From Bryum argenteum (lineage: Eukaryota > Streptophyta > Bryopsida > Bryales > Bryaceae): a stretch of DNA of 64,000 nt. Below are positions 14,507 to 26,357 of the stretch, piece by piece. Numbering within the stretch: position 1 is the first letter of the stretch; each line of letters begins with the position of its first letter. Under the pieces are notes generated by a model. The model had not been told where the DNA came from. It worked only from the letters and a program-made list of their open reading frames with translations, and did no database searches. A program made the translations under genes and the position numbers. The stretch covers positions 28,628,864 to 28,692,863 of the forward strand of contig CM073322.1 in NCBI GenBank assembly GCA_037043015.1, in the 5' to 3' direction.

Positions 14507-15521
14507 GGTGAGCGTCGGGGGAGAGGGGCGCCGTGAAGACTGCAAGCGTTAGGGAGCCGAAGAAGCGGCGAGGCAACGAGGCATGCCCGATGATGAAAGC
14601 TGGCTGCAGTAGCACCAGCACCAGCAACAATAAAACGGGGGTGAGGGATGAAGCAATGGGCAATGTAGGGTTTGGCGTGCTTCAAAGCACGCTCGGATTC
14701 GGAAACACAGGGTTTTCTCCCGCGGGGAAGGGATTGGGGCAACCCTCGCCACTAAGGGCGGGACAGTGATGGACCTGCTCCTCCCTGCCCGCCTGATGGC
14801 CACTGCCCGGCCTTCACAGATATTATAAGAAGTGAAAAGTAACAGGGCAGCAGTTAACCTCTTGAGTCGAAAGCCCCCCAAACTGCCATAATTTCTATAA
14901 ACCACCCTCTTTCAATGTTAAATTTAACTCTCAAGTATGTATTCGTAAGATCTTGTATCTAACTTGTCCATGTATGTGTGTACTATAACTAAATTTGAAA
15001 TTCTTTACCAATTGTGAATTCATAACATTCAAAATTGAAAAAAAGTCTTTTATCCCCTTTTTGCGAAATGGGTTCGAAGTTTTTTGTGAGCCCAATAAAC
15101 CAACTTTAAGAGTAAATTTGAACTATGGCTCTTCAAATTCTAGTTCCTAAGTGAATTAGGAACATGTCTATGCAATTTTACCCTCATGCGACCTATAAAA
15201 CCTAAAGAAATGCTTGAATTTTCACATGGAGGTATGCTGAAATTCAACTTCAAAGGCCCCTTTTTGATGATACAATGGCATGTTTACAATAATTGGATGA
15301 AATATCCAAACAGTGAGATCATGCCTTGAAACCTTCTTTCCAAGTACAAAAACAAAACTTGAAAAAAAGTAAAATCTCAATTTTTGGTGAATTTTTGAAG
15401 TTCATGCAATTTTTTTTATTTTGGGCAGATTTTGAGAATAAACGAGCATATACCATAGTTCGGACAGTTTTGGGCTGATTTCAAATAGTATTTCCAAACT
15501 TTGACCGTAAATATCTTCTGA
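14507..15521. other. Upstream region of the PWI gene and AT-rich spacer
   Basis: 14507 to about 14800 is GC-richer and probably the 5' UTR and promoter of the PWI gene. From 14800 to the Gypsy insertion the sequence is AT-rich, with no recognisable gene. The 5 bases AGTAT at 15522-15526 are the left target-site duplication of the Gypsy element. Confidence 0.5.
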
Positions 15522-15526
15522 AGTAT

Positions 15527-16310
15527 TGTTACCCGCCACGGCACCGCGGGTATCATTACCAAAGACCAGTAGCCACGGGGAAGACCAAGACTTAACAGCC
15601 ACGGGGCTCGAGGCCGAGGCGGTGATCAGAGGACCACGAGGATCGAGAACAGGGGCACAGGGAGTTAAGGCCGAAGCACAGCGCAAAGAATTAGGTTTTA
15701 TTATAAATAGAGGAGGAATTACACAAAAGAGTAGTTTTGTATCACACGGATTTTAGTGATAGCCTCACGAGCACATTTGCTGCGACTTGTTGTAGCCAAT
15801 TCGGCATTTCACGGATCAATGTAATACGGACTCAAGTCCAATTCCTACTCTCTTTTGTCTATCCCTAGAACCCTTCCTTCTTTCTTCTGCTGTTCTCTAC
15901 CTAACTTCGATACTCACCGTGGCGCCGAGAACGACCCGTGTTGGCTGTGTCTCCATGCGAAACGCAACACCGTCGTGGGAGACCTCCTCGTTTCACCTTG
16001 TCGCTCTTCGGAGGCAGTAGCCTCACCAACAAGGACCTTGGCCGTGGAGACAGAATCGGGGTGACACTGCAAGGTCGTAACCCTGAAGTGCTGTCGGTTC
16101 CCACACACTCACCAGACCTCTTACCACGAAAGTCCCGCCGACGGTACTAATCTGTCTATTGATTACGAGCTAACCGGTCAACGGCCTTGGAATCCTACCC
16201 TGCCCCGGGCGAATCGTGGTAACCGCCACATACCCGCCCTCCTCATGTCTCTTGTCCCCTTCACCCCCCCCCGGGCCTCGGGCACCTCCATACCACGACC
16301 CCGGCTAACA
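15527..16310 (+). repeat. 5' LTR of the Gypsy element (784 bp)
   Basis: It has TG...CA ends and is nearly identical to 24810-25599. A TATA box (TATAAATAG) lies at 15702-15710, exactly 175 bp from the LTR start in both copies, and is the likely U3 promoter. Visible differences from the 3' LTR include the 16000-16015 and 16195-16250 regions, with small indels accounting for 784 versus 790 bp. A short open frame beginning near 15526 is present in both LTRs but has no recognised function. Confidence 0.95.
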
Positions 16311-16313
16311 TTT

Positions 16314-16335
16314 TGGCGACCATCTTTGGGGATGG
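16314..16335 (+). promoter_or_regulatory. Probable tRNA primer-binding site
   Basis: TGGCGACC... begins three bases after the 5' LTR, where minus-strand DNA synthesis is primed in LTR retrotransposons. It starts with the obligatory TGG (complement of tRNA CCA). It resembles, but does not equal, the TGGCGCC... site of plant Tat/Athila elements; the tRNA is not identified. Confidence 0.55.
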
Positions 16336-16341
16336 AGGTGC

Positions 16342-16344
<3 letters not shown>

Positions 16345-16373
<29 letters not shown>
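16345..16373 (+). repeat. 29-bp poly(A) tract in the Gypsy leader
   Basis: An uninterrupted A run followed by a GAAA/GATA-rich stretch lies between the primer site and the first gag ATG at 16411. It is probably slippage-prone. Confidence 0.9.
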
Positions 16374-16375
<2 letters not shown>

Positions 16376-16410
16376 AAGAGAGATAGATAGAAAGAAAGAG
16401 ATTTTTGGCT

Positions 16411-17990
16411 ATGAGCACAGTAGGGAAGGAAAATGCCCTCGAAAAGACACGCCGCGGAAAAAGCCGTGGAAAATATAGTTGCGGATATGGAAGAAATCGC
16501 AAACACGAAGATGAGACCAGAGAATTACTGCAATGGATGAAGCAACAAATGACGGATTTAGCGGCCCAGAATGAGGCCACGAATGCTAAGTTGGAGTTGC
16601 TCAGCCTGAAATATCAAGACATCCAGGGTAATGTCGCCCCCGAGGTTATTGCTTCCACGCCAAGGAGCGTGGGAGAACCAGCAGAAGCCGTGCGGTCGGC
16701 CACCATACCTCGGGGGAACAACGCCGCGCCCACTCAAGTACCTCGGGAATGCCATCACCGGCACCAGTAGCGGTACCCACGGGACTACCCACTGTGTCAC
16801 ACACCCCAGGGAACCTTGACGCCCATGCCAAGTTACCAAAGATACCGTACCCCGTGTTCGATGAATGTGGGGATCTAGATTGGCACGTCAGGAGATTTAA
16901 GGTAATAGCACGCACAAACGGCATCTTTCATGCCACGGACCTACAAAACATTTTTGGCACCACGCTCCAAGGGAATCATATCAACTGGTACATTGACTTC
17001 GAATCAGAACATAGCAATGCCAGTTGGGAAGACATGGAGCGTAGTTTCTTACACAAGTTTAGAAAACTTAAGACAAGTTCGGAAGTTCTCCGAGCATTGG
17101 GATCAATTACGCAATCCACGAACGAGCCTGTGGATAAGTTCTATGATCGATTCAAGCAGTTGGCGGATAAACTTAGCCAACGACCCGAGGAGGAATATAT
17201 GTGCGAATGGTTTAAAAAGGGGCTACTTCCGTGGATTCAACAGGGCATTGTCATCCGTTGCGTTAAAACGTTACCGGACATCCTATCCGCGGCCAATGAT
17301 ATTAGTCGAGAGCTCACGGCTCTCAAACAGACGCAGGCGCCCATACTACCATTACCCTCAACGAGGCAGGATGCCAGATTAGCACCCCCGTTGTGTGACA
17401 CTTGCGGAAAATGCACCAAGGGAGGTGTTGGTACTCCACCAATGCGCCTCCACCCCAGGATCCAAGGCGTTCGAGGAATACCATGGCCGCGGTATATCCC
17501 GAGGAAGTCAACGTGGACGCTGTCCAACCCGGCCGTGCTGATGCATGCTGGGAATGCGGCGGCCTAGACCACCGAAGAAGCCAGTGCCCCGTGTTCAAAC
17601 AGAGGTGGGTACAGAACCGAAACAGTAACCCCCCTGGGCCCCCAAACACAAGCGCCGCGGCACCCAGAAGAGGGGGAGTGACATTGACCGAGGTACACGG
17701 GCCAGAAACAAATGTGTCCACGATATCAGCCTCCGCGGTAACTACGAGATCCAAGGCAAATTCCCCGAACCACGTGGTGGAACACAGGAAACCGTTTCCG
17801 GAAAATCACTGGGAGCGGCTGCATAATCTGAGAAAAGATATGCAGAGAGACCTGGAGACAACACCTACGGAGCAAGAACGTGCCACGGACCATACTTTGC
17901 AGCAGATACTAGATACTACCAACGTAACCCTCACCTTGGCAAAACTAGTACAAATTAGCCTGTTGCAAAGAATACTTACAACGGGCCATG
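16411..17990 (+). pseudogene. Gypsy gag (capsid plus zinc knuckle), frameshifted
   Basis: Reading starts at ATG 16411. It passes through a frame change near 16740 into an open frame to 17567 that carries a typical retrotransposon Gag capsid domain (about 16840-17300; motifs DWHVRRF, WEDMERSF, FYDRFKQL, WFKKGL). A second frame change near 17520 leads to a CCHC-like zinc knuckle, C-W-E-C-G-G-L-D-H with C-P, at about 17545-17590. Gag forms the virus-like particle and binds the RNA. Two frame changes inside one domain suggest inactivating lesions rather than programmed shifts. Confidence 0.85.
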
Positions 17991-20900
17991 GTGACCACAA
18001 CAAAATCAGACCCCGCATTCGTGGAGGTAAATGCTACCACCTTAGACCCGGACGCGGCGGTGATACATGTTCAACTAGGAGGTCAAACGCTAACCAACGT
18101 CCTCGTTGATGGAGGATCGGGCGTGAATGTAATGAGCAATCATGTCCGACAAGCACTCGGGTTGCCACAACCTCGGAATGCCCGTTTCATACTACGCATG
18201 GCTAACGATGCCCCCGTGACACCACTGGGAATTCTCACCATGGGTGGAATTACAATACATGGGGTATCGACACCGGCAACATTTGTGATTATCGAGATGC
18301 CTCACGATAGTAGTTTTCCAGTTATACTAGGAAGGCCCTGGCTGCGTGATATGCAGGCAATCCACGACTGGACCAAGAATCACATCCGCATTCAACGCCA
18401 CGGGCGAACCGTGGTAATACCCGTGGATATTTGCCTTACCCGTGCCAAAATGAGCCAAATCAGAACCTCATCAGAAACTGACTGGCCGGAAGAATTTACC
18501 AATGAGCAGGAGGCCCTCGTACTCCACGTACATCCCATTCTGGTACCCGTGGCAGAGATACACCTAGCCAGTCCGGTGCAGGAGGAGGAGAAATTAGACA
18601 TCCCCAATCACTTCACCCGTGAGATAGCCGAGGAAGTAGTGGTAAACGCTGTCCCCGCCAAAACAGCGTTACACCACGAGACTATCACGGGATGGACGCA
18701 CGGGGCCAAGGAGAGAGTCCAGCTAGTCAACCTCGGAACGGAGGATGAACCCAAATACATCAAAATTAACACCGATGCACCGCCAGCCATCAAACAAGCA
18801 GCCATTGCCTTGTTTCGCGAGTATCGAGATATATTTGCTTGGAACCACGAGGATCTGAAAGGCATATCCAACGCCTTGGCCGAGCATACAATCGATCTCA
18901 TCCCTGGAGCCACCCCGGTGCAACAACGACGATATAGAATGAACCCAAATTACGCTACTCGGGTCAAGGCCGAGCTCGACAAATTACTCCACGCAAAGTT
19001 TATCTCACCCGTGGACGCGGCACCATGGCTCTCACCCATGGTCATCATACCCAAGAAAAACGGCACGTTGCGCATCTGCGTGGATTTCCGGAAACTTAAT
19101 GCGGCAACAAAAAAGAATCACTATCCGCTCCCATATATGGAGGAGATCATCGACGAAGTGGCTGGACACGAGATGTACTCATTCTTGGACTGTTTTTCGG
19201 GATACTACCAAGTAGCCATGGCAGAGCATGACAAAGGCAAAACAGCCTTTTCCACGGAATGGGGCCCGTACCAGTTCGAGAGAATGCCCTTCGGAGCCAA
19301 AAACGCACCCATGACATTTCAACGTGTCATGGAGCTAATATTTAGACCATACCTTAAACGATTCTTCCGCATCTACCTAGATGACGGTACCGTTTACGGG
19401 AAAATGACAGACCACGTCGAACATCTCAGACAAATCTTCCACGCCTGTAGAGCCAACGGGGTAAGTCTCAACGCGGATAAATGCATGTTTTTGTACTTCG
19501 CCGGGGTGATCCTCGGGTACATCGTATGTAAACATGGTAAACTACCGGACCCCGAGAAGATCAAAGACATCCTGGGCATGACACCACCGTTAAATCAGAA
19601 GGGTGTACAAAGACTGTTGGGCTTGGCCCAATTCAACCGCATCTACATCGAAAAGCTGGCGCACATCACCGCCCTGATAACCGCGTTGAACCACGCCAAG
19701 TATGTCTACCCACGGGACTGGACACAGGAAGCACAGACAACATTGGAAAAAAATAAAACACGCGTATTCCAACGCACCCATACTCATCGCCTCGGATTGG
19801 TCCAAACCGTTCCACGTCCACACCGACGCATCCAACATTGCCGTGGGAGTAATGTTAGCCCAAAATATAAATGGCAAACACGATCAACCCGTGGCTTACG
19901 CCAACCGACTACTCAACCAAGCCGAACGAAACTACTCCACCACGGAACGGAAAGCCCTGGCAATGATCTACGCTGTCAAAAAGTTTAGACATTACCTCCT
20001 CGGAAAGAAATTCCGGTTCATGGTCGATCATCACAGTTTGTCGTACCTCGTCAACCAAACCTTGGTCACAGGGCGAGTAGTACGATGGATTATGATACTA
20101 CTCGAATACGATTTCGAAGTAGTATACGTCCCCGGGAAGCGACACATCGTGGCCGACTACCTGTCCAGAGACACTAACACCACCGCGGAAGGAATCGATG
20201 ATTCCTTTAACGAAGCCTACGTACAGGCCGCGCAAATAACAACGGATCCCGAGGAATGCGGGGATGATTGGAGGGCCAATATTATTCGGTACCTCACCAC
20301 GGGCACCACCCCCGGGGACTTGACCGGAGCACGCAAGATAAGTTTCGTACAAACGACCTTGCCATACACCGTGGTCCGAGGGATACGATACAGACGGGGG
20401 CCTAACCAAGAAGTTCGATTGTGCGTACCAACGCAGCAACAACGGCAAATCATCGAACACCTCCACGATGGACCCGCGGGAGGACACCAGGGCCCAGACA
20501 CCACGATAAAAAAAATATTGTCCGCCAAATACTGGTGGCCAACACTGCACAAGGACGTGTTCACCTACGTCAAAAATTGCCACGCCTGCCAGGTCTCCAC
20601 GACGAATTTTCAGCACCAAGGCAAAGTACCGTTAAAATCCATACCCCCCTGGGCCCCTTTCAAAGATGGGGGCTGGATTTCGTGGGACCAATCAAACCAA
20701 CGACACGCCATGGGTACAAATATATCCTCGTAGCCACGGATTATACCACAAAGTGGGTTGAGGCTAAACCCCTGCGACCAACACCGCGGTAGTCACAGCC
20801 TCGTTTATCTATGAAAACATAATTACAAGGTTTGGGTGCCCCCTGGAGATAGTATCGGACCAAGGCACACATTTTGTGAACACCGTCATCCACGACCTCC

Positions 20901-21540
20901 TCGACAACCATATTATCAAGCATCGGACTAGCACCGTGTATTACCCCCAGGGAAATGGGCAAGCAGAGTCGACAAACAAGACATTAATCAACATGCTCAA
21001 ACGATTTGTGCATGCCAACCAGCAGATCGGGGGCGATTGCTTACAAATTGCGGCTGGCAAGGCATACCGCGCGTGGCCATCAAAACCGCCACGAATGCCA
21101 CCATTTGAAATGGTCTATGGCACTCAACCACTCTCGCCCACGGAATACATCGTGCCGACATTTCGAGACTCTCCGGTAGGGGACTATACACCGCAGAATG
21201 CGGGCGCACCGCATCAACGACCTCCACCACCGGGAGGAAATACGAGCCACGGCGGCTACACACGTCTTTGCACAAACAGAGGACCTTGTCACCAAGTATT
21301 TCAAGGCACGCAACCCACGAGGATATTCCAAAAAGGTGACCAAGTACTTTGGTGCCCCAGGGACCCAAAACTCAAGCGATCAAAATTTGAATCAATATGG
21401 CACGGTCCATACACTGTACAACTGGCGTTACCTAACAACACGGCACTCCTCGTCAACGGTCCAAATTACGACCCCCACGCCACCATCGTTAATTCTGCAA
21501 AGTTAAAACAATATCACACCACGACGCCACAAATCACAAC
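17988..21540 (+). pseudogene. Gypsy pol: protease, RT, RNase H, integrase; frameshifted
   Basis: The frame 17988-19988 holds an aspartic protease (VDGGSG near 18105) and then reverse transcriptase (about 18930-19530) with its catalytic YLDD at 19374-19385. A frame change near 19750 leads to 19702-20733. That frame contains RNase H (HTDASN near 19820, VDHHSL near 20020) and the integrase HHCC zinc domain (about 20445-20590). The integrase core is split by more frame changes: first Asp in GLDFVGP near 20670, second in SDQGT near 20855, Glu in NGQAES near 20960. The C-terminal part extends to about 21500. The catalytic motifs are preserved, so the breaks are young. Confidence 0.9.
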
Positions 21541-22292
21541 AGCCCTCAGCCTCCAAGATATTCACGCAACCCTGGCGGCCGAAGCTACAAACGTGGACGA
21601 TAACCCCGGCACAAAGAACCTTCCGAGTGCGACCCCAGGAAGCCGTGGACATCCACACCAAAGTATGTCACGACCAAGGCATCAGGTCACGCCAGATACA
21701 AACCCGGGGGGAGAGCCACGGGAAGACAAGCACAGAATCCGAGGAAACACGACACCCACAGGTCACCAGGAAACAAGCCCAGGGACACACCGACACCACA
21801 GCACAGGTGCAGCGAACAACCCCATGGGACTTAGCCGCGGAAGGGGCCTCCCCTGCCTCGGCCATACCCATCCACATCCCATGTGCATACATAAACCACA
21901 TCCACGTCATCCATGGCCAAAACTCAGAGGGTCACAGTCACCACCCGACTACCGAGGCGTGGCAAATCAGTGCCATAATTACCCCCCAAGATCTTCCCGA
22001 GGCATCACCACCCGATTATACTACCGAGGCATCATTACCTGATTATACCGCCGAGGCCTCATCACTCCACATGATAAAAGCAGACACCGCCGCCACGGAC
22101 AGGTCTCTCATTATCACCACTCTCTCACTTCCGCAGTCAGTGAGAGTTCAAGTATCGAGGGTTTTCCCAGGGAGAAGGCTCATTCTCGTATTTCCGCCAC
22201 CGCCCTTGCCGCTCAGCATCTGTAGTTTTGCACACCCTCTATACTCCTCGCTCGCACAAAATCGCTTTTTTTCGGTGCAGGTCGCAGCAGCT

Positions 22293-24763
22293 ATGGCGCG
22301 TGGTGCTCCCCGGGATCGCAAGCCCCTGTACGTTCCCCGACAGATTGCCGAGTGGAAGAAATACCCCGATGCGGAATGGCTCACGCAAGCGGGGCTGTTT
22401 CGCTACGCCAGTCACCTCCGCGAAAACATCGATCTCGGTCGATGTCGCGCATTCATCGCCTCAATGCGGGAGAGGCAATTGGCGGATCCCAGCAACAGGG
22501 ACGTGGTCGGGGTCGTGGAGGGGGTCCTCGTCCGATACTCCCCGAGGTACCTCTATCAGTTTTTTGGGTGGGATGGCACGGGGGTCACGAGCTGGGCATC
22601 ACACAGCAGCAGTTTTCCGCAGCCAGACACCATGATTTACACCCACGGGTACCCAGCACAGGGGGACGGCAAGTTCGATGTCTACGAGATTACTCGTAGC
22701 AATCCAAATTTGCCCGATCCATGGTTCGGCAGGATCCGCGGGATTCTTAGTCAAGTATTTTTTCGGAACGACTGCAACGCAGTCCACCCAAATCAACTCG
22801 CATTGTGCGTCATGGCGGGCCGGGGAGAAAAGATCAATTGGGGTAAACTCGTGGACGGAAACGCTGTGAGCCAAATCCAAGGGCATGTGTACAGCGATGC
22901 GTACGAGAGTCCCATAGCCCCATTTCTGACGCAGTTCATTGGCCACTTTCTGGATTACCACAGGGCAAACCATCACCCGTGGACCCTGGGTACCTTCTTA
23001 GATGTGCAGCGGGAAATCGCCGAGGCTGCAACGCCAAGTACTACACCGCCACACAGAGGCAAGCGCCCACGTACCGAGGAAGCCGAGGTAGCGGAAGCGA
23101 GCCCCGGAGGGTAGCCAAGACGTCCACGGTCACACGCGATTCGGCTCTCGGCCGCAGCGTTTGAAGTATGCGAGCGCACCATGGAGACATGCATGGAGGA
23201 CATACTCAATTTCCTCCACGCCACCGAGCAAGAAGCAGCAGAGACGGCCACGGCCAAATACAAGGAGTGGGAGACCCGCACAAACGCCACACCGCCCCCC
23301 TAGTTCGGACCACACAAAGCCGCGACACACAAAACCATGGCGGTTACAAGTCGGAAGTACAGCCACATTGAGCAACTCAAGGGCGTGTAACATCCCCGTG
23401 AAATCAACTCAACACGAGGGATTTGGAGCTACAGGCTGCCACGGAAAGGGCCAAGTCTTTTGAAGACCAGGGTGCCAGAGATCGCGAAAGGATTGAGCGG
23501 CTGGATCGTCAAACAACTGAACTCGTGGTGCAGTGTAAGACACTGACCGAGGAATTGGCACTTAAATCCACGGCCCCGACACCCAGCCCCATGGACGTGG
23601 AATCGATACAGCGGCACCGCCAGGAGGTGGACGATGCCCGAGAAAATTTTGAGGCCAACAAACTGGCATGGACGAACCACGCGGCCCAAGTGATAGCCAC
23701 CACGGCCTACCAGCTACTGCGATCCACACCTCCCACGTCCGAGGAACCCCCTGCATCGTTTCTCGATCAGTGGACCAGCGAGGCACTAATCACGTTGGAC
23801 CTCGAGAGCTCCGACAACAACTGGGGCAGCCAAGGAGAGCCATTCCTCGGCGAAGAAGAGGAGGACAGGCACCCCCAGGAGGAGCCGGAGTTGACACAAC
23901 TCCGGACACACACCCACGAGGAGGATTATGATGCACAGGAGGAGGACACCCCCGCACAGCAAACCCACACACATGCACAACACAGGGACATGGACGCGGA
24001 CTCCGGGGAAGGGATGTATGACTTCCCAACACAGATAGGAGAGGAGAGAGTGGACATACCCGAGGGATTTACAGACCACGAGCAGACCCCACACCAGTCC
24101 CCGCGGCAACATACCACGGCAAGCTCCCCGCGGCAACATACCACGGCAAGCTCCCCGCGGCAACATACCACGGCAAGCTCCCCGCGGCAACATACCACGG
24201 CAAGCTCCCCGCAGTACCATCTCCCAGTCCTGTCCCCCCCAACACAATACGAGTCCCTGGTCAGACAGAACGCTGACGGGACTTACCCGTGGCCAAGACG
24301 GGCCGAATCTCCCATTTCTCCCTCGAACCCCCTGCCAGTGTTCTCCCCATTGCGAACGAGGCCTTCCCCGCAGTCCCTGGCCCGGCACAGACAGGTCCTC
24401 CTCCAACAGGAGGAACACGAAGGATGGAACATCGAGGACGCAGACGAGGGTGGGGATGAGGCCTCGGATTCAATGCACTTCGTATTGAAGTACTTCCACG
24501 AGCACCCCGATCTCGCGGCACACTACACAGACCCCGAGGCGCAAGGACGCCAATGTCCGGCATGCAACAGGACGTTAGGAGGCACGGTGTTTGATGTGTA
24601 CACTCATGCACTCAATTTCCGTGGCAATCACGTTCTAATGCACCGAGCCATGGCCGAGGCGCTTCGACGAATCCACAATGATGACGAACCTCCTCGTAGC
24701 GGTCGACAGCTTCCCCGGGAGCACGCCAGGCCGAACAGGAGGCCCGCCCCCTCGCGCCGATAA
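22293..24763 (+). pseudogene. Extra third ORF region of the Gypsy element, unknown protein
   Basis: Between integrase and the 3' LTR lies about 2.5 kb of coding-like sequence in at least three frame segments. First is an open stretch 22293-23114 (MARGAPRDRK start; a compact Trp/Tyr-rich domain of about 230 aa ending in a KRPR basic patch). Next is a stretch 23160-23300, then 23423-24763, which carries a coiled-coil-like segment (about 23425-23560), an acidic low-complexity middle, four 9-aa repeats, and a Cys/His cluster with C-P-A-C and several His near 24555-24640. A splice-acceptor-like TTTTTTCGGTGCAG sits just upstream of the ATG. The position corresponds to the env-like ORF of some plant Gypsy lineages, but no signal peptide or membrane segment is evident. 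I do not recognise the protein. Confidence 0.6.
24104..24211 (+). repeat. Four exact tandem copies of a 27-bp unit
   Basis: The 27-bp unit starting CGGCAACATACCACGG is repeated four times without visible change. It is in frame within the third ORF of the Gypsy element and encodes a 9-residue S-P-R-Q-H-T-T-A-S repeat. A fifth, diverged unit may precede it. Confidence 0.95.
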
Positions 24764-24795
24764 ACACAGCAATTCGGGGACGAATTACACTATGC

Positions 24796-24809
24796 GAGGG
24801 AGGGCAAAA
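24796..24809 (+). promoter_or_regulatory. Polypurine tract of the Gypsy element
   Basis: GAGGGAGGGCAAAA directly abuts the 3' LTR. Such tracts prime plus-strand DNA synthesis. One C interrupts the purines. Confidence 0.75.
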
Positions 24810-25599
24810 TGTTACCCGCCACGGCACCGCGGGTATCATTACCAAAGACCAGTAGCCACGGGGAAGACCAAGACTTAACAGCCACGGGGCTCGAGGCCGA
24901 GGCGGTGATCAGAGGACCACGAGGATCGAGAACAGGGGCACAGGGAGTTAAGGCCGAAGCACAGCGCAAAGAATTAGGTTTTATTATAAATAGAGGAGGA
25001 ATTACACAAAAGAGTAGTTTTGTATCACACGGATTTTAGTGATAGCCTCACGAGCACATTTGCTGCGACTTGTTGTAGCCAATTCGGCATTTCACGGATC
25101 AATGTAATACGGACTCAAGTCCAATTCCTACTCTCTTTTGTCTATCCCTAGAACCCTTCCTTCTTTCTTCTGCTGTTCTCTACCTAACTTCGATACTCAC
25201 CGTGGCGCCGAGGACGACCCGTGTTGGCTGTGTCTCCATGCGAAACGCAACACCGTCGTGGGAGACCTCCTCGTTTCAGCCTTGTCGCTCTTCGGAGACA
25301 GCCGCCTCACCAACAAGGACCTTGGCCGTGGAGACAGAATCGGGGTGACACTGCAAGGTCGTAACCCTGAAGTGCTGTCGGTTCCCACACACTCACCAGA
25401 CCTCTTACCACGAAAGTCCCGCCGACGGTACTAATTTGTCTGTTGATTACGAGCTAACCGGTCAACGGCCTTGGAATCCTACCCTTCCCCGGGCGAATCG
25501 TGGTAACCGGCCACATACCCGGCCCTCCTCACGTCTCTTGTCCCCCTTCACCCCCTCCCCTGGGCCTCAGGCACCTCCATACCACGACCCCGGCTAACA
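24810..25599 (+). repeat. 3' LTR of the Gypsy element (790 bp)
   Basis: It has TG...CA ends, matches 15527-16310 closely, carries the same TATA box (24985-24993), and is followed by the AGTAT target duplication at 25600-25604. Confidence 0.95.
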
Positions 25600-25604
25600 A
25601 GTAT

Positions 25605-25973
25605 GAATATGCCCAAAATGTAAGTCTTCTACTATTATTATTTCAATAGAAAACCAATTCTAGTGATAATTTTTTGTTTTAGATTTTAAGTTAGTATTTT
25701 ATAATTAACAAAAAAAACACCTTCAAGTAAGAATTCATCAACTTTCATAGTATTTCATGAAACTATGTTATTTACCTGATTGAAAAAATCTTTAAAAATA
25801 TCTACTTATGACATGTAATTATATTGAAAGAACTCCAAAATTAAATGTATCATTCTTCAAATGATTGCATTGTACTAGAAATAGAGCGAGAATTTATAAA
25901 GAATGCAAATAAAAAATGTATTTTCTTATACCTAGAATAATAAGTCTTTGCTACTCTAGACGATGTCTTCTTC
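25605..25973. other. AT-rich spacer, nothing recognised
   Basis: Low-complexity AT-rich DNA between the Gypsy 3' duplication and the SINE. No open frame or repeat of note. Confidence 0.5.
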
Positions 25974-25985
25974 TTCCACTTGAGA

Positions 25986-26345
25986 GATAGATAGATAGAA
26001 ACTCCGGTCCTTTCTAAGGGGCTGGCGTGAATGAAGTGTCCGTTCGTTTTGCTAATATCCTGATGGCCACCGAACAAGGGGAAATTAGAACAATACTACT
26101 TCCCCCTCTCGAGGGTGGACACTATAACTACGCTAGTTTCTAGCCTAGTTAATAGTGCCTTGAAGAAACTTGACATAGTATCCCCCCAAAGGGCTTTGAG
26201 GTACCCATACAACAAGGTCCAAGGACCTCCCACAATAGTTGGTGGAGTATAGTGGTGGGCACCACGCCGGCATGGCGAGTAGAACCCACAACCTCCTCAT
26301 AGGGGGCCTAAGCCCTGACCACCAAGCCAAGGCTTGTGGTGCCTT
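25986..26345 (-). mobile_element. tRNA-derived SINE, 360 bp, 12-bp TSD
   Basis: The insertion is flanked by TTCCACTTGAGA at 25974-25985 and 26346-26357. Read on the minus strand, it begins with a tRNA-like head containing a pol III A box (TGGCTTGGTGG, about 26320-26330) and a B box (GGGTTCTACTC, about 26277-26287). An unrelated body follows. The 3' portion (about 25986-26140) is homologous to the 3' end of the LINE at 27467-27600, including a terminal hairpin and a TATC/GATA repeat instead of poly(A). SINEs are mobilised in trans by a LINE that shares their tail; here the partner lies 1.1 kb away. Confidence 0.85.
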
Positions 26346-26357
26346 TTCCACTTGAGA

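Larger units (their letters stand above)
15527..25599 (+). mobile_element. Ty3/Gypsy LTR retrotransposon, 10.07 kb, both LTRs, 5-bp TSD
   Basis: The element starts TGTTACCC and ends GGCTAACA. It is flanked by AGTAT on both sides (15522-15526 and 25600-25604), so it is a complete insertion. The internal order is LTR, primer-binding site, gag, protease, reverse transcriptase, RNase H, integrase, long extra ORF region, polypurine tract, LTR; the RT-before-integrase order defines Ty3/Gypsy. The protease has the DGGSG form of the active site, and the primer site resembles the TGGCGCC type used by plant Tat/Athila-like lineages. Several frameshifts interrupt gag and pol, so this copy is probably not autonomous, yet the two LTRs differ at only a handful of positions, indicating a recent insertion. 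Confidence 0.95.

Noticed and set aside
14349..14905. Overlapping long open frames in several registers near the PWI gene start
   Set aside because: They arise from GC-rich leader sequence; the real coding exon here is only 24 nt (14506-14483).
15526..15756. Identical 76-codon frame in both LTRs as a possible gene
   Set aside because: It lies across the U3 and TATA region, is identical only because the LTRs are duplicates, and has no domain.
24104..24211. CRISPR-like repeats
   Set aside because: Units are contiguous with no spacers and are in frame in a retrotransposon ORF of a eukaryote.
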